64,000 nt of DNA from positions 21,780-85,779 of the forward strand of contig JAVKFY010000036.1 in assembly GCA_040223615.1 (NCBI GenBank), given 5' to 3'. This document shows positions 1 to 6,944 of the stretch, piece after piece. The notes under the pieces were generated by a model that made no database searches, had not been told where the DNA came from, and saw only the letters and a list, made by a program, of their open reading frames with translations. Source of the stretch: JAVKFY01 sp040223615. GTDB taxonomy: Bacteria; Pseudomonadota; Alphaproteobacteria; GCA-2731375. Numbering within the stretch: position 1 is the first letter of the stretch; every line of letters begins with the position of its first letter. A program made the position numbers and the translations under genes.

Positions 1-649
1 AGACGGTGGTGACCTCCGGCTCGACCTGCCGCACGTGCTGCAGCGTGCGGAAATCGAACGACTGGATGGTGGCGTGGCTGAGCGCACCGGCCTCGCGCAG
101 CACCGCCAGCACCGCGTCGGCGAAGTCCTCCGGCCCGAGCGTCTCCGCCGGCTGCAACGGGCTGATCTTGGTCTCGATGTTGTAGCGCACCGGCCGGCCC
201 GCCGCCTTGCCCAGTGCCAGCACCTCCGACAGCTTCGGGAACCGGGTGCCGTCGATCGGCTGCTGGTCGGCGAAGTTGCGGGCGTAGCGCGAGCCGGGCT
301 TGATGCGGCCGATGTCGTAGGTCTGCAATTCGGCGTAGGTCAGGTCGTGGATCGCCGGCGTTGGATCCGCCAGCCATTCGCCGTCCGGGCCACGGGTGAT
401 CTCCGGCGTCAGCCGGCGGTCGTGCGAGACCACGACGATGCCGTCGCTGGTCACGCCGGTGTCGAGTTCCAGCGTCACCATGCCGACGTCGATCGCCTTC
501 TTGAAGGCCGGCAGCGTGTTTTCCGGCAGCAGGCCGCGCGCGCCCCGATGTCCCTGTGTGTCCAGCTTTGTGTCCAGCGACCCCGCCGTTGCCATCTGCG
601 CACCCGCTCCCATCGCCACGATCAACCCGATCGCCAGCCGCAAGCCCAT
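1..649 (-). CDS. Glycerophosphodiester phosphodiesterase, 3' end outside window
   Basis: Hydrolyses glycerophosphodiesters to glycerol-3-phosphate plus an alcohol. About 216 codons are visible and the frame is still open at base 1, so the C-terminus is missing. Residues 1-22 form a signal peptide, so a periplasmic enzyme is likely. The GDPD signature is clear: HRG at 34-36 followed by PENT (42-45), the metal-binding E61 and D63 in TLELD, and the second catalytic His in VSHDRR near 76. The ATG at 649 follows an AGGGGA-type ribosome site. It starts 16 bases after the selenoprotein stop, so the two genes are probably co-transcribed. Family assignment is secure; substrate unknown. Confidence 0.88.
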   Translation of the reverse strand, partial: MGLRLAIGLIVAMGAGAQMATAGSLDTKLDTQGHRGARGLLPENTLPAFKKAIDVGMVTLELDTGVTSDGIVVVSHDRRLTPEITRGPDGEWLADPTPAIHDLTYAELQTYDIGRIKPGSRYARNFADQQPIDGTRFPKLSEVLALGKAAGRPVRYNIETKISPLQPAETLGPEDFADAVLAVLREAGALSHATIQSFDFRTLQHVRQVEPEVTTV

Positions 650-665
650 GATCCGGTCCCCTGGT

Positions 666-887
666 CTAACCGGCGACGACGCCGGCCACTTCGTCGTCGG
701 TCGGAAACCGGCCGAGCGACTTCTTGGAGAACCGCAGGTCGCCGTCGACGACAATCTCGAACACGCCGCCCGAGCCTTTCTTCAGCGCCACCTCGGCGCC
801 GTGACGATCGACCAGGATGTCCCTCGCACGGAGGGCACGCGGTTCGTAGTTTCAACTCACGCAGTATTCGATCTCAATCTTCGCCAT
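666..887 (-). CDS. SelW/Rdx-type selenoprotein, Sec encoded by in-frame TGA
   Basis: A 73-residue thioredoxin-like redox protein of the SelT/SelW/SelH (Rdx) family, read as MAKIEIEYCVS-U-NYEPRA and onward. C9-V-S-U12 is the family CxxU redox motif, with codon 12 a TGA (bases 854-852). The rest matches the family fold: a conserved GSGGVFEI strand (38-45), VDG turn (47-49) and KKSLGRFP (55-62), ending at TAG. A strong AAAGGAG ribosome site precedes ATG 887. A bulged hairpin begins 13 bases after the TGA and fits a bacterial SECIS. The usual gene length is reached only if the TGA is read. It lies between a polysaccharide deacetylase and a GDPD on the same strand. Ordinary gene finders would miss it. 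The weak point is that selA/B/C/D are not in the window and a TGC-to-TGA error cannot be excluded from one read-out. Confidence 0.82.
819..838 (-). promoter_or_regulatory. Candidate bacterial SECIS hairpin of the SelW-like gene
   Basis: On the minus strand, GT(G)CCCTC pairs with GAGGGAC: seven base pairs with a single bulged G at 836 and a five-base loop CGTGC (830-826). The loop starts 22 bases after the TGA and has G as its second base. That agrees with what is known of bacterial SECIS elements: an apical loop roughly 16-37 bases downstream, a G early in the loop, and often a bulge in the stem. It lies inside the coding region, as bacterial SECIS elements do. Pairing is seen directly; recognition by SelB is inferred. 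Confidence 0.65.
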
Positions 888-949
888 GGAAGTCTCCTTT
901 GGCTGTGCCGACTCCTGTGCCAGAGCCGGCCGGCGATGGCAAGCCGGGC

Positions 950-1612
950 TCAGTCGGCGGCGTCAGCGGCCAGCGCGACATAAGGCGCCATCGGCAACAC
1001 CTCCTCGCCACGGACCAACGGCATGCAGTCGGGCGGGTAGTCCTGGCGGAAGCGACCGCCGGCCTCACGCACGGTCTCGATGAAGCGGTCGAGGTGCGCC
1101 ATGGCGCCGCCCGGCAGGTCGTGCAGCACCACCAACGACCAGGGCAGCGGCCGCATCAGCTCGCGTGCGCGCGTCGGCCAGCCGTCGGCGTCCTCCCAAT
1201 CGCGGGGGATCACGTTCCACAACACGCACGTGAAGCCGCCGGCCTTCAGACATGACAGCGCTTCCGGGCTCAGCAGGTGCCGGCCGATAGCGCCGCCACC
1301 GCCGAACGGGCGGAACAGCTTGTCGGGGTGGGCGAGATCGCCGATCAACGCCTGGGTGCGCTCGATCTCGTCGACACCACGACCTGCCTCGCCCAGCCGA
1401 CCCAGCGGCGTTTCATGCGAATAGGTGTGGTTGGCGATCCAGTGGCCCTCGGCCGCGGCGCGCTGCGCCAGCGCCTGTCCCGCCGGCTCGGCCAGCTTGC
1501 GGCCGAGCACGAAGAACGTGGCTGCCACGTCGCGGCGCGCCAGCGTGCGAAGGACTTGCGGCGTGGCGTCCGGGTCCGGGCCGTTGTCGAATGTGAGGGT
1601 GACGTCGAACAT
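950..1612 (-). CDS. Polysaccharide deacetylase (NodB-homology) family protein
   Basis: 220 residues forming one NodB/CE4 domain that removes N- or O-acetyl groups from polysaccharide. Motif 1 reads TFDNGPD (7-13), motif 2 is the metal-binding HTYSH (about 61-65), and motif 3 is RPFGG (about 101-105). The second Asp of the usual TFDDGP, a metal ligand, is Asn here, so metal binding may differ or the substrate may be unusual. No signal peptide is visible, so it may act in the cytoplasm. It is divergent from the aldo/keto reductase gene (49-base gap) and heads a possible transcript with the selenoprotein (62-base gap) and GDPD genes. Confidence 0.85.
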   Translation of the reverse strand: MFDVTLTFDNGPDPDATPQVLRTLARRDVAATFFVLGRKLAEPAGQALAQRAAAEGHWIANHTYSHETPLGRLGEAGRGVDEIERTQALIGDLAHPDKLFRPFGGGGAIGRHLLSPEALSCLKAGGFTCVLWNVIPRDWEDADGWPTRARELMRPLPWSLVVLHDLPGGAMAHLDRFIETVREAGGRFRQDYPPDCMPLVRGEEVLPMAPYVALAADAAD

Positions 1613-1661
1613 CGCTTCTTATACGACGGGAGCGGGCGTCGACGATGAGGAGAATGCGCAC

Positions 1662-2633
1662 ATGCAGCAGCGCCAGCTTGGCCGCTTCGGGCGGGTCTCG
1701 GTGCTGACCCTGGGCGGCGGCGGCCTGGGTCAGCTCTGGGGCGAGACCAGCCGCGCCGAATGCGTCGCCACGGTGCGGGCAGCGGTCGATGCCGGCATCG
1801 ACCTGCTCGACCTGGCACCGCGCTATGGCGACGGCGAGGCCGAACGCGTCGTCGGCGCGGCCTTCGAGGGCAAGCTGCCGGCCGGCGTGCGGGTCACCTC
1901 GAAGTGCCTGCTGGGCGATACGCCGCCGGCCGAGGTCGAAGCCAGGCTGCGGCAGTCGCTGGCCGACAGCCTGGACCGCCTGCGGCTGCCCCGCCTCGAC
2001 CTGTTCTTCCTGCACTCCAACATCGTGCCCGACGACCACGAGATGCGGCGCGGGCCACTGGCCGCCCAGCGCGCGACGCCGATCTCGACCTATCGCGAGG
2101 CGGTACGCCCGGCGATGGCGAAGTTCGTCGCCGAAGGGCTCGTCGCGCACTGGGGCATCACCGCCATCGGCCACCCCGACGCGCTCGAACAGGCGCTGGC
2201 CGAGGATCCGAAGCCGACGGCGGCGCAGTGCATTGGCAATCCGCTGGATTCCGCCGGCGAGCTGCAATTCTTCGATGGCGCGTTGCGGCCGCGCGACGTC
2301 ATTGCGACCGCAAACGCGAACGGCGTCGGGGTGCTGGGTATCCGCGCGGTGCAGGGCGGCGCGCTGACCGAAAGTCTGGACCGTGACCTGCCGGCCGAGC
2401 ACGGCGTGGTCCGCGACTTCGCCCGCGCCGCTCGGTTCCGCGCGCTGGCGGCCGAGCTGGGCGAACCAGCGGCACGGCTGGCGCACCGCTATGCGCTGTC
2501 GATGGACGGCATCGCCACGGTGGTGCTGGGGGTGAAGAACCGTGCCGAGCTGGCCGACTGCGTGGCGGCGGCCGAGGCCGGGCCCCTGCCCGCCGACACG
2601 ATCGCGCGGATCGACGCCAGTGTCGCGCCATGA
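1662..2633 (+). CDS. Aldo/keto reductase
   Basis: 323-residue NAD(P)H-dependent TIM-barrel oxidoreductase. The AKR tetrad is visible: Asp and Tyr in DLAPRYGDGEAE (about 49-60), Lys in VTSKCLLG (about 81) and His in FFLHSN (about 119). The C-terminal part has the ALSMDGIATVVLGVKN strand that closes the barrel around the cofactor phosphate. The ATG at 1662 was chosen because GAGGAG lies just before it. The frame is open further upstream, but that part overlaps the divergent deacetylase. The gene faces the SDR gene tail to tail. Substrate cannot be deduced. Confidence 0.9.
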   Translation: MQQRQLGRFGRVSVLTLGGGGLGQLWGETSRAECVATVRAAVDAGIDLLDLAPRYGDGEAERVVGAAFEGKLPAGVRVTSKCLLGDTPPAEVEARLRQSLADSLDRLRLPRLDLFFLHSNIVPDDHEMRRGPLAAQRATPISTYREAVRPAMAKFVAEGLVAHWGITAIGHPDALEQALAEDPKPTAAQCIGNPLDSAGELQFFDGALRPRDVIATANANGVGVLGIRAVQGGALTESLDRDLPAEHGVVRDFARAARFRALAAELGEPAARLAHRYALSMDGIATVVLGVKNRAELADCVAAAEAGPLPADTIARIDASVAP

Positions 2634-2636
2634 ACG

Positions 2637-2664
2637 CCTGGCGCGTCGCCTGCGCCGCGCCAGG
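2637..2664. terminator. Perfect 9-bp hairpin between convergent genes
   Basis: CCTGGCGCG at 2637-2645 pairs with CGCGCCAGG at 2656-2664 around a 10-base loop, four bases after the aldo/keto reductase stop and before the end of the SDR gene. No T-run follows on either strand, so it is a weak intrinsic terminator at best, or it acts by blocking RNA decay. Confidence 0.4.
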
Positions 2665-2712
2665 CTGGACACGGCCTGCTTGTGGCGTTGACGGCGTGCT
2701 GTTGCGCGCCGC

Positions 2713-3468
2713 CTAGCCCAGGCTGGCGTAGCCGCCGTCGACCTCGATCGCGGTGCCGGTGACGAAGTCGGACGCGGCGCTGGCCAGGAACACCGCGATG
2801 CCGGCGAAGTCCTCGATCGCGCCCCAGCGCCCGGCCGGCGTGCGGCGAAGCACGTTGTCATGCAGTTCGGTGAGCTGCTGGCGCGCGCGCTGGGTCAGCG
2901 GGGTATCGATCCAGCCCGGCAGGAAGCAGTTCACCTGAATATTGTCCACCGCCCAGGCGGTCGCCAGCGACTTGGTCATCTGCACCATGCCGCCCTTCGA
3001 CGCGCCGTAGGCCGCGGCGAAGGGCAGGCCGAAGATCGAGGCCATGGAGCCGTTGTTCATGATCTTGCCGCCGCCGGCCTTCTTCATGTGCGGATAAACC
3101 GCCTGGCTGGCCAGGAAGGCGCTGGTCAGGTTGGTGTCGATCACGGTGTGCCAGTCGGCGACCTTCATGTCCTCCGGCCGGCCGCGGATGTTGGTGCCGG
3201 CGTTGTTGACCAGGATGTCGACTCCGCCGAGCTGGTCGACGGTGGCGGCGACCATGTTCTCGATCGCTGTCGGGTCGGTGACGTCGGTGGCCACGGAGAT
3301 CGCCTTGTCGCCGAGCGAGGGCAGCACCGACTTGGCGCGTTCCTGGTCGCGGGCGGCGATCGCCACGGTGGCCCCGGCCTCGGCCAGGCCGCGCGCCATC
3401 CCGAGTCCGATGCCGCTGTTGCCGCCGGTGACCAGCGCCACCTTGCCCGTCAGATCGAAGAGTTTCAT
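2713..3468 (-). CDS. Short-chain dehydrogenase/reductase (SDR)
   Basis: 251-residue classical SDR with a Rossmann fold. The cofactor motif is TGGNSGIG (about 14-21), followed by NNAG (about 87-90), a Ser in NNGSMASIFG (about 139-148) and the catalytic YGASK (about 155-159). The PGWIDTPLT segment and the C-terminal DGGYASLG are typical of 2-deoxy-D-gluconate or glucose/gluconate dehydrogenases, but specificity cannot be fixed from sequence. It is transcribed toward the aldo/keto reductase gene. Length is normal for the family. Confidence 0.9.
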   Translation of the reverse strand: MKLFDLTGKVALVTGGNSGIGLGMARGLAEAGATVAIAARDQERAKSVLPSLGDKAISVATDVTDPTAIENMVAATVDQLGGVDILVNNAGTNIRGRPEDMKVADWHTVIDTNLTSAFLASQAVYPHMKKAGGGKIMNNGSMASIFGLPFAAAYGASKGGMVQMTKSLATAWAVDNIQVNCFLPGWIDTPLTQRARQQLTELHDNVLRRTPAGRWGAIEDFAGIAVFLASAASDFVTGTAIEVDGGYASLG

Positions 3469-3523
3469 CGCCTCGTCGCTCCCATGCCTTTGTTGGACGG
3501 GAGCCTATCGCGGCCGGCGCGGC

Positions 3524-4792
3524 TTAGGCGAGGCTTTCGGCCGCGTTGGCGAGTTGGCGCAGCAGGCTTTGGGCATCGCCGGTCGGTGCGGCGCTCAGCG
3601 CCGGCCGCGGCGGCGGCAGCTCGATCGCGGCCGGCGGTGCCAGGCCGTCGTGGGCGCGCCACAGCGCCGCCTCCAGCAGCGGCTTTTCGACCGGCTTGGC
3701 GACGAAATCGTCCATGCCGGCGGCCAGGAAACGGTCGCGGTCGTCGGGCATCGCCTCGGCGGTCAGCGCCACGATCCGCAGCTCGGCGAAAACGCCGCCC
3801 AGCGAGCGAATCGCGCGGGTCGCGGCGATGCCGTCCATCTCGGGCATCTGGATGTCCATCAGCACCGCGTCGTACGCGCCTTCGCGCACTGCCTCGACCG
3901 CCGCGCGGCCGTCGCCGACAATGTCGACAACGTGGCCCATGCGGCCCAGCATGGCGCCGATCACGGTCTGGTTGACCGGGTGATCCTCGGCCAGCAGCAG
4001 CTTCATCGGCGGCGCCGGTCCGGCGGCCGGTAGCACCGGCTTCGGTACCATCGCCTCGGCATCGAGCGGCAGCTTGAACCAGACCCGGGTGCCGTTGCCT
4101 TCGTTGCTCTCCAGGCCGATCTCGCCGCCCATCAGACGCACCAGTCCGCGACAGATCGCCAGGCCCAGCCCGGTCCCGCCAAAGCGCCGGCGGGTGTCGG
4201 ACGCGGCCTGGTGGTAGGGCTCGAACAGGTCCACCTGCTGCGCCGCCGGAATGCCGACGCCGGTATCGGCGACCGCGAACATCAAGCCGCCGTCGAGCGG
4301 CCGCATCGACAGGCTCACGCCGCCGGTCTCGGTGAACTTGATGGCATTGGACAGCAGGTTGACCAGTATCTGACGCAGCCGACCCGCATCGCCCACCACC
4401 GAATCCCGACAGGCCGGGTCGACATCCAAACGCAGCCGCAAACCCTTGTCCTCGGCCGCCAGCCGCCAGATCGAAACAATCTCGTCCAGTAGCGCGCGCG
4501 GCTCGAAGGGGGCGATTTCCAGTTCCCAGCGCCCGGATTCGATCTTCGACAGGTCGAGGATGTCGTTCAGCAACCGCTGCATCGCCTCGCCGGAGGCGAC
4601 TATGGTGTCGATCAGGCGTCGTTGCTCGGGTTCCAGGCCGGTGCCGCTCAGCAGCTCGGCGGCGCCAAGTATGCCGGTCATCGGCGTCCGCAGCTCGTGG
4701 CTGATCGAGGCCAGGAAGGCCAGCGCGCCGCCGCCCGTCGGCGACGCCGCGACGGCCGACTCGGCGTCTGGATTCTTGAGTTGGCTGACCAC
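3524..4792 (-). CDS. Hybrid histidine kinase with C-terminal receiver, no membrane segment
   Basis: 422 residues from a GTG start. The HisKA phospho-acceptor box is SHELRTP (His about 32). The HATPase_c domain follows with NLLSNAIKFT (N box), DTGVGIP (G1) and GGTGLGLAI (G2). A receiver domain comes next (MKLLLAEDHP start, phospho-Asp in LMDIQMPEMDG, Lys in AKPVEK). No transmembrane helix, PAS or HAMP domain precedes HisKA, so it is probably cytosolic and gets its signal from a partner. The GTG at 4792 is preferred because AGGAG lies 10 bases upstream; the frame is open to 4834. The Ala/Pro-rich tail is short and lacks an obvious HPt. Target unknown. Confidence 0.88.
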   Translation of the reverse strand: MVSQLKNPDAESAVAASPTGGGALAFLASISHELRTPMTGILGAAELLSGTGLEPEQRRLIDTIVASGEAMQRLLNDILDLSKIESGRWELEIAPFEPRALLDEIVSIWRLAAEDKGLRLRLDVDPACRDSVVGDAGRLRQILVNLLSNAIKFTETGGVSLSMRPLDGGLMFAVADTGVGIPAAQQVDLFEPYHQAASDTRRRFGGTGLGLAICRGLVRLMGGEIGLESNEGNGTRVWFKLPLDAEAMVPKPVLPAAGPAPPMKLLLAEDHPVNQTVIGAMLGRMGHVVDIVGDGRAAVEAVREGAYDAVLMDIQMPEMDGIAATRAIRSLGGVFAELRIVALTAEAMPDDRDRFLAAGMDDFVAKPVEKPLLEAALWRAHDGLAPPAAIELPPPRPALSAAPTGDAQSLLRQLANAAESLA

Positions 4793-4945
4793 GTGAACGC
4801 AGCTCCTGCGCGGCCGGGAGGTTTCCAGCGGCAATTCTCCCGCCCCGCGGTTAAGGTTTGTTAAAGCCGTGCGCCGCCGGGCCAGTTCTGGCTATCATGC
4901 GTGGCGCCAACAACGCCCAAGCGGACAGCTATTCGAGACCCCAAC

Positions 4946-6937
4946 ATGCCTGACTCGTCGACGCGCATCCTGGAACTCGGCAACAGCACGCGTGGTTTTG
5001 CCGACCGGCGCGAACCGTTCACCGGCGATGCCGACCTTGCCGAAGCCGGCGTCGTGGTTATGCACTTCGCCGAACTGGGCAATCTGTTTGCGCAGCTCGT
5101 CGGCCAGGACAAGGAAGCGGCCTGGCCGCGCGTGCAGGCCGGCATGAAGCGGCTGGAGGACTACCTGGAGGGTGGTGGCACGTTGATCGCCGTGCCGGTG
5201 GCGACCTCCTCGGCCTATTACGGCGCGCAGCCGTATGTGAAGGAGCTGATCGGCTGGGCCCAGCGCATCATTGGCGCGGAACCGAAGCACAAGACCGGTC
5301 AGCAGGTGATCGCCGGCGACGACCCCGCCTATCGCGCCTTCTTCGAGAAGATGGGCGCCGCGCTCTATCACACCATGTACCTCGACAATCCCGGCGGGCC
5401 GGTCGGCCTGATGGTGCCGGAGGGGCACGAGTGCCTGGCGACGCACCGCTGGGTCGGCGAGAATGGACTGGTCCTGGCGCTGCCGGAAGTGAAGAACCCG
5501 GAGAAACGCCGCGAGTATGTCGACGCCGCCGTCGCGCTGACCCGAGCATTGCGCGACGAGACCGGCCGGCCGGCAGCGACCATCGCCGCAGGCCCGGCGG
5601 TCAGTGACCCAGGTGACGATGACGATGGCCCCGGAATCGACGTGTCCGAGCCCAGCGATCGGTCCAGCGGCGCCATCGGCCCCCTGGAACGGTTGCTGCA
5701 TTCGGTGCGCGCCGCCAGCCGCACCTCCGAGGCCGACAACGACGACGACGACGAAACCGACGACGATCTCGGTGCCGCCCCGGCGCTGACCGACGACGAA
5801 GCCGAAGACGACGCACCGACGCCGGCGGTGACCACGGCCGCCGAGATCGCCGCCGAGATCGCCAACGACGAAGCCGATGTCGAAGCCCAGGCGTCGCCGC
5901 CTGTCGCGCACGAAGAGCAAGTCGAGGACGCGGCGCCTGAACCGGAGCCCGAGCCCGAACCTGAACCCGTGCTTGAAGCGGACGACGAGGAGGAAGAGCC
6001 GCTCGAGTTGACCGAGCAGGTCGCGCCCTCGCCGCCACCGGCCGTCGACGAAGACGATGAGGACGCGGCGTCCGCCGAGACGGAGGTGGCGGAAGAACTC
6101 CCCGAAGCGGACGAACCGGAGGAGGACGAGCCGGAGGAGGTCGCGGCCGAAGCTGACGAGCCGGTGCCGGAACCGCCGTCGCCATCGCCGCCGCCGGCCA
6201 ACGACGACCGTGCCGCAACGATGACGACCGTCGAACGCAGCGCCCGCGTGGAGCCGCTGAAGCACGGCCCGCGGCGGGTCGCGGCGGAAGACTGGTCGGA
6301 CAATTTCCTGCTGCCAGCCGATGCCGAGATCGCGCAGTCGATCATGGCCATCGAGGAGCAGATCGCCGCGCTGCAGACGCAACAGAAACAGCTGCGCCAG
6401 CAGATCGTCGCCGGCAAGCACCGCAAGGCGCTGATCGCGGCGCAGGGCGATGGGTTCGCCGCCGCCGCGCGCGAGGCCTTCGAGGAACTGGGCTACAAGG
6501 TCGAGCGCGCCGGCAACGGCGACAACGCCTTTCTGCTGAACCACGCATCCAGCCCGGACCGCCCGCTGATCGCCTATTGCAACGGCAGCGTCGGCGCCAT
6601 CGCCGACCGCGAGGTGATCGCTCGACTGCTGCACCTGGAAGCGGCCTTCTTCGCTACCCATGGCGAGTTGCCGAAAATGCTGGCGGTACTGAACGGACAT
6701 GCCGGCCGGCCGCTCGATGCCCGCGACCTGTCACCGGCGACGCAGTTCGGCGACGGGCTGGTCAAGCTCGGGACACAGCGCGGCTGGTGCGTGATGAGCG
6801 GGCTACAGCTCATGGGGATGACGCTGGCCGGCGAACAGTCGCCGGAGCGGCGCGAGGAACTGGCCGGCCAGGTCGCCGGCGGCAGCGGTCCGCTCGACGC
6901 CTTCGAGGACTGGACCGAGTTCCTGGTCAGAACCTGA
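4946..6937 (+). CDS. Acidic two-domain protein: GATase1-like N-domain and degenerate nuclease-like C-domain
   Basis: 663 residues. Residues about 1-210 look like a class-I glutamine-amidotransferase-like (DUF4350-type) Rossmann domain: AEAGVVVMHF, then RLEDYLEGGGTLIAVPV. Residues about 220-430 are an acidic, Pro/Glu/Asp-rich linker with EP repeats, surely disordered. Next comes a coiled coil (IMAIEEQIAALQTQQKQLRQ). The C-terminal alpha/beta domain has the layout of restriction-endonuclease-like proteins (AAREAFEELGYKVER, then LIAYCNGSVGAIADRE). The position that normally carries an E-x-K catalytic pair reads AYCN, so cleavage activity is unlikely. Both domain calls are by eye. ATG 4946 is preferred over GTG 4901, which has the same frame. 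Function unknown. It is divergent from the histidine kinase gene. Confidence 0.7.
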   Translation: MPDSSTRILELGNSTRGFADRREPFTGDADLAEAGVVVMHFAELGNLFAQLVGQDKEAAWPRVQAGMKRLEDYLEGGGTLIAVPVATSSAYYGAQPYVKELIGWAQRIIGAEPKHKTGQQVIAGDDPAYRAFFEKMGAALYHTMYLDNPGGPVGLMVPEGHECLATHRWVGENGLVLALPEVKNPEKRREYVDAAVALTRALRDETGRPAATIAAGPAVSDPGDDDDGPGIDVSEPSDRSSGAIGPLERLLHSVRAASRTSEADNDDDDETDDDLGAAPALTDDEAEDDAPTPAVTTAAEIAAEIANDEADVEAQASPPVAHEEQVEDAAPEPEPEPEPEPVLEADDEEEEPLELTEQVAPSPPPAVDEDDEDAASAETEVAEELPEADEPEEDEPEEVAAEADEPVPEPPSPSPPPANDDRAATMTTVERSARVEPLKHGPRRVAAEDWSDNFLLPADAEIAQSIMAIEEQIAALQTQQKQLRQQIVAGKHRKALIAAQGDGFAAAAREAFEELGYKVERAGNGDNAFLLNHASSPDRPLIAYCNGSVGAIADREVIARLLHLEAAFFATHGELPKMLAVLNGHAGRPLDARDLSPATQFGDGLVKLGTQRGWCVMSGLQLMGMTLAGEQSPERREELAGQVAGGSGPLDAFEDWTEFLVRT

Positions 6938-6944
6938 GCCGGGC

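Noticed and set aside
622..855. A 77-codon minus-strand frame beginning at 855 and running across the selenoprotein and GDPD start
   Set aside because: It is a different reading frame with Arg-rich nonsense composition. The family-matching frame is the one with TGA at codon 12, followed by the GDPD gene from 649.
35..1255. Long plus-strand frame opposite the GDPD, selenoprotein and deacetylase genes
   Set aside because: Shadow of high-GC coding on the minus strand; Arg/Ala/Gly-rich with no domain.
4895..6700. Long minus-strand frame, rich in Gly/Arg/Val, opposite the acidic protein
   Set aside because: It mirrors the acidic codon repeats of the plus-strand gene and has no plausible fold.
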